Origin: Jacaranda mimosifolia
Taxonomy: Eukaryota; Streptophyta; Magnoliopsida; Lamiales; Bignoniaceae
DNA length: 64,000 nucleotides
Direction of reading: 5' to 3'
Assembly (NCBI GenBank): GCA_018894105.1
Contig: CM032128.1
Coordinates: forward strand, 15,109,001 to 15,173,000
Position numbers and translations under genes: made by a program. Shown one piece after another: positions 1-11,846 of this stretch. Numbering within the stretch: position 1 is the stretch's first letter; each line of letters begins with the position of its first letter. The notes beneath the pieces were generated by a model. The model was not told the origin of the DNA. It ran no database searches and saw only the letters and a program-made list of their open reading frames with translations.

Positions 1-130
1 ATTTTAAAAAGATAATATCAAATCTTTTATCTATAAGATTATAGATCACGTGCCACAACTTGATTGGTTGCTATCTTATTAGATTGTAAAATGCAAGTTT
101 ATTTATTTGAATACCTCATTAAAAATTAAA
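1..130. repeat. Diverged LTR-like fragment, cut by the window edge
   Basis: The first ~100 bases resemble the LTR at 20931-21030: both carry an agataa-atcaaat block followed by a CACGTG-containing cacgtgycacaactt stretch and then a ttgctat/agcttgag-type block. The match is patchy and I see no termini or target duplication. It may be an old piece of the same Tat-type LTR family, or a chance match in A+T-rich DNA. Confidence 0.3.
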
Positions 131-939
131 TTTTTTTTTTATCAGTTGTTAATAATTTATCTAGTAGTTAATCAAGAAAATACATTATACATGAATTTGA
201 ATTAAGTTATTACTTATCTAAATAAATTTAGAATTTTCTTTAGAATTTTCTTAGATAAAGATGACTAATTAACAACTAATGAAATTTTTTTAATTTAATT
301 AAAAAACTCAAAATTTTAAAAATTCCAAATTTGGTCAAATTTTCATAATTATGAGTCCCACACCATTGTGTTGTATATAATTGTATAGATCTATATCAAT
401 TAATAAGTTGGCAATGAAATATTTAAGCTCCTCTGCCAGCATACATGGACAAATCACTGTTTGAAAGTACTTACTAGTTATTAATCTATGCGTTGTATTG
501 GGCGACAAATTTAAATTTAAAATTTTATTTTATTTTATTTTAGCTATTAATATTTGTTACAAATTAACATTACAAATATAACACTTAAAGAAAAATAAGA
601 ATTCTATTAAATATAATATAACTGATGATATAAATGAACATTATGATATTTTATATGAATATATTTATGTATCATCATACCAACTTATATGCATTAATTT
701 ATTTCTATGTAGAAATTAATGGCTAAACGTTAATTCATTTCATAAATTCAATAAACTATTCATAAAATATAGTAGAAGATAAAATAAAAAAAATTACTTT
801 AACATGGACTTGATTTGAAAAAAAATAAAGAATTCAGCATTGAAATATGAACTTAGGTAATAAACGATAAACTATTTTACTTATCATAAAATTGAGACTT
901 TAAATTTCTTTTTTATAAATTAGTTTGGTTAATTAGCAT
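131..939. other. A+T-rich intergenic DNA, no gene seen
   Basis: No long reading frame, no splice-supported exon and no repeat with recognisable ends was seen. The stretch is poly-A/T rich with short dispersed runs. Confidence 0.6.
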
Positions 940-2253
940 AAAAATTCAAACATTAGAAAAATATATGAGCATTTCATACATGCATCTTCAAAGAAAAAAA
1001 AACAAATTTTAACATACCAAAAGGATGATTATATAAAGGTAGAGAAAAAAGAAGACAAATGCTTTTATATTTTTCAATAATGAATTGTATATTTATATTA
1101 TTTTTAGTACATATATTTTTGAAGATTTTTAATTAGCTTAGGTTTAGAAACTTTCTCAACTATGATTTGGTTTAATTAATATGTTAAATTATAGAATAAA
1201 AGATAAACTCATGGAATAACATAATATAATACTTAGAATTAAATTGTAACAAATTCTATATTACCATAATACTCCATATATGAAAAGTTTATATATTGTA
1301 GAATATATATATATATATGGAGTAAGACATGTTAAGTAAATTGTACTGCCAAATACGCCAATATATACGCACGTTAATGTGTGTGTATATATATGTATGT
1401 GTTCTTTCATAATTATATTTAAAAATGTTTCTATTAAACAATATAATAAGGAGTTAAAAAAATTATATATTGATAACGAGAGTTACAAAATTATTATAAA
1501 AAGTTACATATATGTTAATATATATGTATATATGAGTATTTACCAAAAGTAAACATATAGTTATAAAAATGAATTAATATAGTTTTTATATTAATATTAA
1601 AATGAATAATGATAGGATATGGACTATGAAAATATATTGACATAGAAAAAATGGATAAAATTAACTTATCGACATTACTGTCATATCAGGAAAAACACTT
1701 AAATTAGGACTCAATTAGTTTTCTAAATTATCATGGTTCATAAATAACAAAATTAAAAATATTAGAAACATAATATATACATTATAAAAATACATGCAGT
1801 TTCAAGAAAAATAAATTTTAACTCATAAAGAGAATGATTTTGTAAAGGTGGAGGAAAAAAAAGACAAATATTCTTCTATTTTATGTCAATTCAATTGCAT
1901 TTACAAATAGACTTATATATATATGTGCCTAGTTATACCATATACATATATATACAAATGTGGGTGTGGGTGTGTGTGTGTGTGTGTGTGTGTGCGTGTG
2001 CATGTTTGTCCATAATTGTTCTAAAACTCAAATTTAAAAATGTTAATAATAAATATTAGAAGAAACTATTAGACAATATAGTAAGGAGTACAAAAACTAT
2101 ATATCAAAATAAGGAGTTACGAAAATTAATGTAAAAGTTATATATATTGAATATTTATCAAAATTAAATATTTAGTTACAAAAAATAAACTAATATAATC
2201 TTTTGATATTAATATTAACATAAATATTGATAGAATATTATATATATTTATAT
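940..2253. repeat. Degenerate ~0.8 kb tandem duplication, second copy interrupted
   Basis: Landmarks recur in the same order about 800 bases apart. These are aaattttaac + aaggatgatt...taaaggt + gaagacaaat (1005-1060 and 1813-1870), a gt-rich or microsatellite block, then caatataataaggagt (1440 and 2075), and a run of aaaagttaca/gttatata motifs. The second copy stops at 2253, where an LTR element begins, and resumes after 28471 (aaggaattacaaaagtt..., then atatcattgccatgt matching acattactgtcatat at 1671). A (GT)n-rich tract lies at 1960-2003 in copy B. No coding sequence is visible. Confidence 0.6.
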
Positions 2254-4018
2254 TGTAACACCCCAAATTTTGAATCCTTAAATCTAAGTTATTGTTTCAG
2301 CAAAATAAAGTACGAATTCAATAAATTGGGTTTAAATTAATCTTGAGTTAAGTTTTAATTGAGGTTTATAGATAATTATTGACAATTGAGGAATTTAATC
2401 GTAAATGAGATGAATGATTAATTGTCCAAAATTGTAAAATTTAGGGGCTAATGTGGGAAAGTTAAAAGTTTAAGGACTATAAAACAATCAAGTTAGGACT
2501 TAATTGCCCATAATTAAGGCTGTCTAGGGGTCAATGTGCAATAATGAAACCTTCAAGGACTAAATTGAAGTTTAGGGACGAAAATATAGGTGGTTAAAAT
2601 CTGAAAAGGGTCTAATTGAAGGTAGTGAAAAAATTTTGGGGTCAAATTGAAAGGCTAAAAAATACTTATATATATATATATATATAGATTAAGGATGACA
2701 TTTAATCAAAATTCTCAAAACCTACCCCAACTCTACCTAACCAACGAAATGCCAAAAATTGACCGCAAAAACTAAAAACTAAGGTCGTAGTCAGCTTTCC
2801 CTAGTTGAGTCAAGCAAAACCATACCAAGAAACCTAAGAAACAATCGAATATCTTGCCCAAAAAATTAGGGCAACAATGAGCAGCGGAGGTGGAATGGGG
2901 TTGGACATAGAGGGATTTTGATTGAAATTGAATGGGTAAGTAGTTGGTAGCATCAGTTTTGGGATAGACTGACGATAACGGAGGAATTGCAGTGGTCGTC
3001 AGTGACGCAAGGGAAATGGTGATGGGTTGTAGGTTCCAGCAGTTGGAATTTAAAATTAGTTGAGGAGTTTTGATAGGTTCTTCAAGAAGAGTATAGTGGT
3101 GACCTAAATTCTAAATTTAGATCATCGAAGAAGAAGAAATCAAGATAGGGGAGCAAATGTCGATGGTGTGGGGTTTTTAGTCAGTTGATTGGTCAATTGA
3201 CGACCTAAATAGTGGAATTTGCTGAAATTGAATTAGGGTTCTACTGTTGGCGTCAAGGCTCACTGGCTAGTGTGGTTGGCTCCCATCTCCGACGGTGACG
3301 CAGTAGCAATCTGGCGACAGCTGAGTGATAGTGTGCAAAATTTGTTCCGGGAGACGTTTGGGCTATTTCTGGGCTTGGAATTGGTCCTAAATCTTGCCCA
3401 ATTTGGGTAAATTTTATAATCGAATGTCAATTCTATTACTTTTTTCGGATTTAGTTAAAACTATTGGTTGGTATCTGATCATCAAATGAGTTAAAATTGT
3501 TAAAAAATATAGTTCAATTTGAGTTATGATTTAATTGCATAACTAAAAGATAGAAATTAAACTACACTACTTTGACTTAATAAATCAAGGAATATGGATC
3601 TAACTCATGATCTTGGACCCCCAATGACACGGTATTATAAATAAAATACCTAACTTAGGTTTGGGAAATTAAACTATAACTATAGTTGAATTAAAACTCT
3701 TTGATACCTCGAATTTGGTGAGTTAAAGAATGGCTAGTCTATTACGAATAGGGATTATGATAATATACTGCATTAAGATTAAGATTTTTGAGTGAAGTTG
3801 GGATGGTATTACAAAGCAACAAGCATGTTAATTGAATGCATAGTTATTTATTAAGTCAAAGAACTCAATATACTAGAATATTCCGAAAATTCAAGTTTAG
3901 GATTAACAGAATTATAAAAGGGAAATAAGCTATTAACCTATCAAGCTTAGCTTTGCAAATTAAATCAATATTATTTTCATTCTCTCTTTTATATTGTATT
4001 TTGGGATAACTAGGTAAT
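2254..4018 (+). repeat. 5' LTR of the LARD-like element, first part
   Basis: It matches 25758-27216 of the 3' LTR from TGTAACACCCC up to gggataactaggtaat, where homology stops. It contains a segment at about 2565-2880 (with a (TA)n run near 2670) that the 3' LTR lacks, while other indels differ. The two LTRs are therefore well diverged, which points to an old insertion. Confidence 0.88.
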
Positions 4019-5109
4019 TTAGATAACATTAGTATTAATCCAAATTTATTTGCTTCTGTCTCAAGTTCTTCTTTACCTTTAGATGAATTAGCAAAATATG
4101 TAAAGTTATTATTATTATTATTTTTAATATCGTGCACCTCTTTTTTTTTTTTACATATATATTTGCCAATCCTTTGCACTAATATCTTCTTCTTTTCTTC
4201 TTCCTTTTTTTTATAGCTTGCAGAGCTTCAAATACTAGTCCCAATTACTTCTGAAGGTAGTGTTGGTTCGATAAATAGGGCTAATCCTTTTAACTTGCTT
4301 GAAACAACCATTCCTCAACCCCTTGATGATGGCATGCAAGCTTCTCGTGATACTGTTAATTCCAATAAGCAACTAAAGGTAATATTACTTGAGATTGTAA
4401 ATGATAAGGCTTTTGCTGAGAAAGACAAGCCCAAAAAGACATTTGAAGCTTTATCTTGGGCATTTTCGGCTGCTGAATTTTTTGAATTTTGTCCTCGAGT
4501 TATAAAGACTGAAGTTGAGCAGATATTACTCAAATTCTATTAGGAACGAATATGTCAAAAAATCATGAAAACTCCATTTGAACAACTCTCAGAGATAAAA
4601 CCACCAATTGATAATTTGATTGCAGATATGAGATTATACAGAAAAAACACATCATCTTGGGAAAACCACTTGAGATCTTTCTTTGAGGGTGCTTCCAACT
4701 ACACAAAGGTTAAGTCAAATTTAATTCAAAAAGAAACACAAGAAACCCATGAGAAAGCATTATTTTTTGCACAACATGATCTTTTTTAGCCGAGGTAATT
4801 GAAAGTGAAAGAGTTAAGGAGGTGAATGGCCTCAAGGATGAACTTCTTCAAATCTCTAGGCAATAAGAGGAAATGAGAACACGACTTGTCGAGTTAAATA
4901 GTAACGAAGAATTTGCAAATTCATCACTCCACAAGGTTGAAGAAAACTTGTCCATTATTCAGAAAGAAGTGGCCACCAAGATAGATAAAATTTCAAAGCT
5001 TGAAGACACTCCATTTTTAATTGATCAAGAGGTTGAGGCTTTGAAGAGGATGGAGGCACTATTTGAAGAATCTCACAAGAAACTAGTAGCTTTTGATATA
5101 CCTGTATGA
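4019..5109 (+). pseudogene. Broken antisense reading frame (coiled-coil protein) of the Tat element
   Basis: The frame lies downstream of pol and runs opposite to it. A run of pyrimidines ending tgcag at 4223 looks like a 3' splice site. From 4226 the frame reads LQILVPITSEGSV and continues, through one in-frame TAG (4541-4543), to 4789. A +1/-1 shift at a T run (about 4782-4788) then moves the reading to another frame, with one more stop before MRTRLVELN at 4873, ending TGA at 5109. A possible upstream exon (SVSSSSLPLDELAKY, to about 4099, followed by GTAAAG) is conjecture. The C-terminal part is Glu/Lys/Leu-rich and probably coiled coil. Known antisense frames in Tat elements encode plant-mobile-domain or transposase-like proteins with such tails. 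I saw no catalytic motif, so function is unassigned. AATAAA-like sites follow near 5190. Confidence 0.6.
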
Positions 5110-5420
5110 GCACTTAGCTACTTAACATTTTTTTTTTCTTTCTTGTTTTTTAGCATCGTTGATGTAAAAGAACACTTGATTACTATATATGCAATAAAAA
5201 AAGTTGTTCTTTTTTATAAATTCTCCTTGTGCATTCTTTTTTTTTTTTACCTAGTATTTCTTCAAATTGATGTCAACTTCAAAGAAAATTGTGTTGCATG
5301 CCCCCAATAATTAAGTGGAATAAACTTATTTAAGCTCATGAGTAAAATTGACTATCTAATGAATAGACCTAAATTATAATTGAACTTGAAAACAATCAAA
5401 ACTTCTTCTAATGATATGCT
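5110..5420. other. Non-coding spacer with poly(A)-signal-like sites
   Basis: This lies between the antisense frame and the minisatellite. It is T- and A-rich, with a gcaataaaaaaag stretch near 5190 that could serve as the poly(A) signal of the antisense transcript. Nothing else was recognised. Confidence 0.5.
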
Positions 5421-5830
5421 TGAACTTGATAAATCATCCAGAATTACTCTAATGATTTGATTGAACTTGGGAAGTCATCAGAACTTATTCCAGTTATGTG
5501 ATTGAACTTGGCAAGCCATCCAAACTTATTCCAACGATGTGATTGAACTTGGCAAGCAATCCAAACTTGTCCAAATGACGTGATTGATTTGGGAAGTAAG
5601 TCATCCTCATTTGATCCAATGATATGATTGACTTGGGAAGCCATCCAAACTTATTCCAATAATGTGATTGAACTTAGCAAGCAATCCAAACTTGTTCAAG
5701 TGATGTGATTGAACTTGGGAAATAAGTCATCCAAATTTGCTCCAATAATATGATTGAAATTGGGAAGCTATCCAAATAAACCTTTTTTTTCTTTTTAAAT
5801 GATGTGACTGAAATTGGGAAATAACTCCCA
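5421..5830. repeat. 41-bp minisatellite with a three-unit higher-order period, in the Tat 3' untranslated region
   Basis: About ten units begin tgaacttgg and end atgtgat. The starts are 5421, 5462, 5503, 5544, 5585, 5629, 5669, 5710, 5755 and about 5808. Most are 41 bp. The units at 5585 and 5710 are 44-45 bp and carry an extra aagtaag/aataag block, so the array 5503-5754 is two ~125-bp triplets. Tandem arrays in this position are known from Tat/Ogre-type elements. No unique spacers occur between units, so this is not CRISPR-like. Confidence 0.85.
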
Positions 5831-6129
5831 AGCTGCCTATGTACCCCATCAAAGGGATCAAGTCATTACGTAGTTTAAAGTAAACATTCTTTTTTGGGGT
5901 TTGCCATTTATAGTTTAAATTCATGCGATCCAGGAGTATCCATTATTGAACTACCTTAGACTAGGTGGGGTATTTAATATTTTAACCACATAAAATACCT
6001 TTAGTAGGGAAAGTTAGAAGTTTGACCACATACACTACCTTTGCTGGTTACCGTACATAGTTTATACTCATGCAGGCTAGGAGTAACATGCAGTTTAGGC
6101 TCATGCATCAAGGAGTAACATTTTTCAAG
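5831..6129 (-). other. 3' untranslated region of the Tat element
   Basis: This is the stretch between the integrase C-terminus and the minisatellite. It contains short imperfect repeats (catgcaggctaggagtaac / catgcatcaaggagtaac near 6070-6110 and ttgaccacat/ttaaccacat near 5980-6030). No reading frame was seen. Confidence 0.5.
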
Positions 6130-9100
6130 GATAATATCGCTTCAAAAAACTTGCCATTTATGGGGCCTATGCGCAATCCATCTTTGTCAACAAACTTGTA
6201 AGCACCATTGGTCTAGACTTCTTTTACCACATATGGACCATCCCATTTTGACATAAATTTACTTCCCATTCGTTGGGTGATGGTAATGGGTCTTCTTACT
6301 GCCAACACTAATCTCTAACTTGAAAAGATCATGGATGAACTTTCTTATTAAATGCCCTTGTCATACGTGCTTGATAACATTCAAGTTGTTTTTACGCTTC
6401 AAGTCTTTTCTCATCCAATGCTTCTAGTTCCTCAAGTCGAAGGTGAACATTGCCTTTAGCAATGAGTCCTTCTTAAATTACTATACGAAATGAGGGTATT
6501 TGACTTTCAAGATGGAGAATAACTTCAACTCCAAAAACCAGTGAATACGGAGTAGCCTGGGTAGCAGTTCGATGAGTTGTCTTTTATGCCCGAAGAGCTT
6601 CCCCAACTTTCTCATGCCAATCTCTTTTTGATTTTGACACCACTTTCTTTAGTAGGTTGTATAAAGTTTTATTGAACGCCTCTGCTAGACCATTTGTAGT
6701 TGCATTGTACATCGAGGAGTTATATTACTTGAATCCAAATTATACGCAAAGTTTGTCCATCAACTTATTGTAGAAAGACTTCCCATTATCAGTAATGATG
6801 TAATAAGGCACTCCATACCTAAAAATTAGACTACAACGAATGAACTCGACAACAGTTTCTTTCTTCACTTCCTTGAGGGGAATCACTTCTGCCCACTTGG
6901 AGAAATAGTCTATAGCCACTAATATGTAAGCATGACCAGCGGACGACTTAGGAGTAATAGGACCTACAACATCAAGACCCCATGCATCAAACGGCTATGA
7001 AGCAACTACAGGATATAAAAGTTCAGGAGGTTGATGTATAAAGTTAGCATGCATATGACAAGCTCTATACCTTTTCGCATAACTCATATAATCTTTAACC
7101 ATAGTAGGCCAGTAGTAACCTCTCTTTTTAATTTGAAAATGAAGCTCAGGACCCGACTGATGAGCTCCGCAGACTCCAAAGTGTGCCTTAGCCATGGCTT
7201 CAGTTGCTTCTTCACCACTTAAATAGTACTAATAAGTACCTTATAAGATTGATGATATAAAACATCTTTGTGTAAAATGAAGTGAGATGACCTATGACGC
7301 ACCTTCGTCCTAAGATGAAGGTTTGCGGCATTTTCCCATGCTTTAGATAGTCAATCAGTGATGTTCTCCAATCTTCATCTTTGCTAACTAAGACTGATAT
7401 GACATTTGCATCCTCACAATCAAGTTCAATGGGTGAAAGCACAATCCATCTATTGCACACCGGGATATTTGTTGTTTCTCCTTCGAAAAAAGCCAAAGCA
7501 GTAGCTAAGTTAACCAATGCATCTGCCATCTATTTTCCTTCCTCAGGATGTGACTTAAGACGATCAAATTTTTATAACAGACAAGAGGCTAGTTGAAAGC
7601 AAGGAATCAAATCTTTCTTTTTAACTTCATAAACATTTAAAAGCTGATTAATAACCAGTTTTGAATCACCATAGACCTAAACTTCTAAAATTTCCTTTTC
7701 AAGTGTCATTTGAAGCCCAATAATCAAAGCATGATATTTTGCAACATTATTAGAGCACAATTCATTTCACGCTATAGAATATGTCAAAACTTGGCTTTTT
7801 AGTGAAACAAAGACGATCCCTACCCCTCCTCCATCAGATCAAGCTACTCCATCAAATAACATGGTCCATGCTGGCAAGATCTCGATGAAGAGGGCATCAT
7901 CATTAGGTAATTCATCAGATACTTCCCAATCTGCAAGAATGGGGTGATCTGCCAGGAAATTAGCAAGAGCTTATCCTTTAACAGCTTTTTGAGGTACATA
8001 TGTGATCTCATATTGATTGAATACAACAGACTAATTAGCTAATCTTCCTAAAAACACTGGTCTTGACATCACAAACATGGCAGGATCAGTACATGAGATT
8101 AATCGAATGGAATATGCCTTAAAATAATGCTTCATCTTTCTAATTGCATAAAAAAGGCAAGGCAAATCTTCTCAACATGAGAGTATTTCAACTCATTCTC
8201 AGTTAAGGCTCTACTCAAATAATATAAAGCTTTCTCCTTTCCTTCATCATTTTTCTGAGCCATTACAGCACCAATTAACCGTTCTTGTGCTACAATGTAT
8301 AATATCAATAGTTTTCCAAATGTAGGAGCTCCAAAACTGGTGGATTCATGAGGTACTATTTTATGTTCACAAAAGCGTTTTCACACCTTTTATCCTATAC
8401 GAAAGGAGCATCTTTCTTCATCAAGTGATTAAATGGTTGGCATCTTCCTGCCAGATTTGATATATACCTTCTTATGAATGCAAGATTGCCTTGTAAATTA
8501 CGCAATTCTTTAAGATTTCTTGGTGGTGGCATCTTCTGGATAACATCGATTTAGGTATGATCAACTTCAATTCAACAATGGCGAACTATGAAGCCAAGGA
8601 ATTTGCCAGACGTAAAACCAAAAGCACACTTGAGTGGGTTCATCTTCAAGTTGTATTTCCTTATTCGATCAAATACCAAGCAAAGATCTTCCAAGTGATT
8701 CTCTCTTTTCTTATCTTGACCACCAGATCACCAATGTAGCACTCTACCCTTATATGTAGCATACATCGAAAATATTCTGCATAGCTCGTTGATAAGTTGC
8801 ACCTGTATTTTTCAACCCAAAAGGCATTACTTTGTAACAGTAAATAACATTTGGTATGCAAAAAGTTGTATACTCTTCATCTTGTGGTGACATTCTGATT
8901 TGATTGTACCCGGCAGATCCATCCATGAAAGATAAAGCATTATGTCCAGTGGTGCGTCAACCATGAGCTCAGTAATAAGTAGTGGAAAATCATTCTTTGG
9001 ACATGCCTTATTCAGATCTCGAAAATCACGCAAATACGTATCTAACCATTCTTTTTCTTGATTGGCACGATGCTAGAGATCCAAGTCGGATAATTAACTT

Positions 9101-10938
9101 CTCTAATAAATCCTGCATTAATAAGCTTGTTGACTTTAGCTTCAATTAGAGGGATGAGCTCTAGACGAAGCACTTATTGTGACTGCTTTACTGGACGAGT
9201 CCTATGCTTTACACCAATGTGATGAATTGTAACTTTTGGGTCTAATCCAGGCATTTCTTTATACGTCCAAGCAAAGACATCCTTATGTTCATTCAAGGTT
9301 TTGAAATATCGTTCCTCCTCTTCAGGATTTAGAATCTTGTTAATGAATATAGGACATGGCTTTTCTATTGTGCCAGGATTCAACTCCTTGAGTTCTTCAA
9401 CAATTTCTTGTCCACCGTCTTCAAGTTGTGGATGAGCTTTTGGGACTTCATCTTCAGGAATTTTTGAATCAGGCTCTTCATCAATAGCGATATGATTACA
9501 TGTGTGAAACTTATCATTTTATTCATCATATGGCCGTTCAATCTCAGCAACTTTCATTCTCTAGAATGTAATGCTCCATTTTCTTTGGAAACTAGGATAG
9601 GTACCATTATCCATGCTAGGTAGTTTGCAACTTATATAAAACCACTTGCCACCAATTTATTGAATTCTTCAAGACATGGATCATGTGATGCATGATTTAG
9701 CTCATCTTTAACATTTGTGTAATTAGAGCTGATGGTGATTTCTATTTCATCTTTATCTACACCATTCTCTCTGCGTGAATATTTTAGATGCGCTGCTTTA
9801 TCTTCACAAATCTGTCCACATTGATGACTAGGATTGCAGATTTGGCTTCATTTGATTGAGATAGGTGAAGAGTTTAACCATCATTTTTTGACTCCAACAT
9901 ATCAATCTTGTCGTCAACACTCATTTTCCTTGCTTTTGTCGCACTATTATTTCTGAGTCGATTGAACACAAAACCTCTCGGACGTGGACTTGTATTAAGC
10001 CTACTTTGATCTTTAGCACCAAGTGTTTTAAGATAGAAGGATGTGTAGCCAAAGCACCGAGATGATCAAATACAGAAACTCGATGATTGTTCTTTTTTTG
10101 CTCTTCTTGCTTCACATGATTTTCCGCATATATATTTTGGACGTTAGCAAACTTATCCTTCTTTGTCTCATGTATCCCGATTGGTTCTACAACTTTAAAT
10201 CGCAAGCCAACCCTTTACTATTCAACATAAAACCCTTGTTTCCTTAGTCTTCGTTATACTTCACTGAATCCATGAACTTTTTCCCCAATTAGCTCATGTT
10301 TAAGCTCACATAGATTGGGTGGATTAGCAAAATCATAGCCAAACTTTTCAAGCAACTTATACGCCTTAGGATCAAATGTCCCTTTGAATTCTTTGTGAGA
10401 AACCCCTACAACAAATGGTCCATTATGGGTTGATGAGCTTATGCCAACAATAGGTATGATCAACTCTTCCTCAAAGTTTGACAGTAGCTTGATTCTACTA
10501 TCTTTAACTGCCTTTGAGCAGTGCCATTTGGCTTAAGGCTCAATACATACTCCAAGTGAAATTTTCCTTTCCTCTTGATATGACTATGGTGTATATCGAA
10601 AGATTGCTAAGTTGGACTCATTACCAGACTTCCACTTTTTATTTATCGACACCTCAGTAACTGTCAATTTATTCAAACTTTCAAAGCAATCTTGTCTCCC
10701 TTCAATGAGTTGGTTACTTGGAGCCTTCATAAGTTGCACTTCATTTACTGAGTCGGGATCCAAATAAAGTTTAGCATAAGAAAAATATGATTTTGCTTCA
10801 GTAAATGGCTTCATATCTGCATCTACTTTTATGATTTCTCCATTTTTTAAATATTTGAAGCATTGATGAAAAGTGGAAGGTATCATCCCATTTCTATGAA
10901 GCCACGGCAGTCCCAAAAACAAATGGTAGAAAGTCTTT
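6130..10938 (-). pseudogene. Tat-lineage pol: end of protease, RT, RNase H, archaeal-type RNase H, integrase (decayed)
   Basis: Minus-strand domains in order: protease C-terminal part with LFLGLPWLHRNG (near 10900); RT with RDLNKACPKNDFPL (about 9030) and a polymerase box reading CYIGDLVVK (about 8740) where the family has YVDD; RNase H and connection (about 8560-8050); a second, archaeal-type RNase H with MLFDGVA, NNVAKYHALI and MADALVNLATAL (about 7860-7500); an integrase zinc finger with CGAHQSGPELH and GYYWPTM (about 7170-7100); and a catalytic core with YYIITDNGKSF (about 6800). Many stops and shifts interrupt it. The altered RT box (Y-I-G-D) would remove one catalytic aspartate. The frame continues upstream across the chromovirus at 18046. 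Confidence 0.88.
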
Positions 10939-11730
10939 TGTAGCACCCTGAGCTAGAGCTTCTGCCCCTATATTGAGACATTATGAAAATGATATCGTTT
11001 CACAAGATTTACAAATAAACATCTTTATTGATCAACTTTTTTTTCATAATTCAAGCTTTAATGTGTACAAAGGAGTAAACAAAATAAAATTGATCTAGCA
11101 AAAAAATAAACACAACTTTTTCTATCTTTCTTCTCCTGCAAAATAATATTTTGGGGATAAAATGTAAGTTCAGAGAACTTAGTAAAATTTATAAGTGAAG
11201 AGGGAGGAACGAAGCAATTATAGAATGAATAAGGAACAAAAGTACAAATTATGAATTATGGTTGAACTAGTTGATCCATCACCCTTATATCTTCAACATT
11301 AATTCACCCTTGTGCACCCCCCCATGCCCACCTCAAGTGGCCGCTCGAGAGGGAAACAATGGCGACATGGTACGATCGACCGCGTGTCACAGATTGGTAT
11401 GTTGGAATGCCTAACTTCCAGACAACTGCGAGAGCAATCAACAATGGAAATATTTGGCACAAGATTACCGTCGACTCGACACCACTCAGTTCACATACCA
11501 AATAATTCTAGGGCCCAACATTCATGAATAATTGCAATCAATACTGTCATTGAACATTTCATTACTTTTGATGAACGTGTCGATGTTCATCAAGAATGAT
11601 AGAATGAATTCAACAATACAGTTTCAAAGCCATAATGATAGGTGGAACAAAGAGCAAGGAATAGGACAAGGAATATGAATGAAATATTAGGTTAAAGTTG
11701 AAAAGTATAAGTTTTTTTTGGGTCATTACA
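10939..11730 (-). repeat. 3' LTR of the chromovirus
   Basis: This 792-bp LTR matches 17250-18045 throughout, including the run tatcgtttcacaagattta and the gaatgaattcaacaatacag block. Scattered substitutions and small indels separate the two, so the insertion is not recent. Its last bases on the minus strand sit against the Tat protease frame. Confidence 0.92.
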
Positions 11731-11746
11731 ATCTCCCCCCTTAAAA
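11731..11746 (-). promoter_or_regulatory. Polypurine tract of the chromovirus
   Basis: On the minus strand the sequence reads cttttaaggggggagat immediately before the LTR start TGTAATGACC. This is the expected plus-strand priming site next to the 3' LTR. Confidence 0.8.
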
Positions 11747-11846
11747 GAATTTGGTCCCCAAATTCTATTTTATTTTAACTATGAGCTAAGAACTTAAATC
11801 CTAAGTTGGGCTAAGAATTTAAAATTCTATTTGTTTAAAATTTTAA

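Noticed and set aside
5421..5830. CRISPR-like direct repeats
   Set aside because: Units abut without unique spacers; a tandem minisatellite in a plant retroelement.
7031..7222. Plus-strand open frame opposite the Tat integrase finger
   Set aside because: The minus strand carries the HxxxC integrase motif; the plus frame is a shadow.
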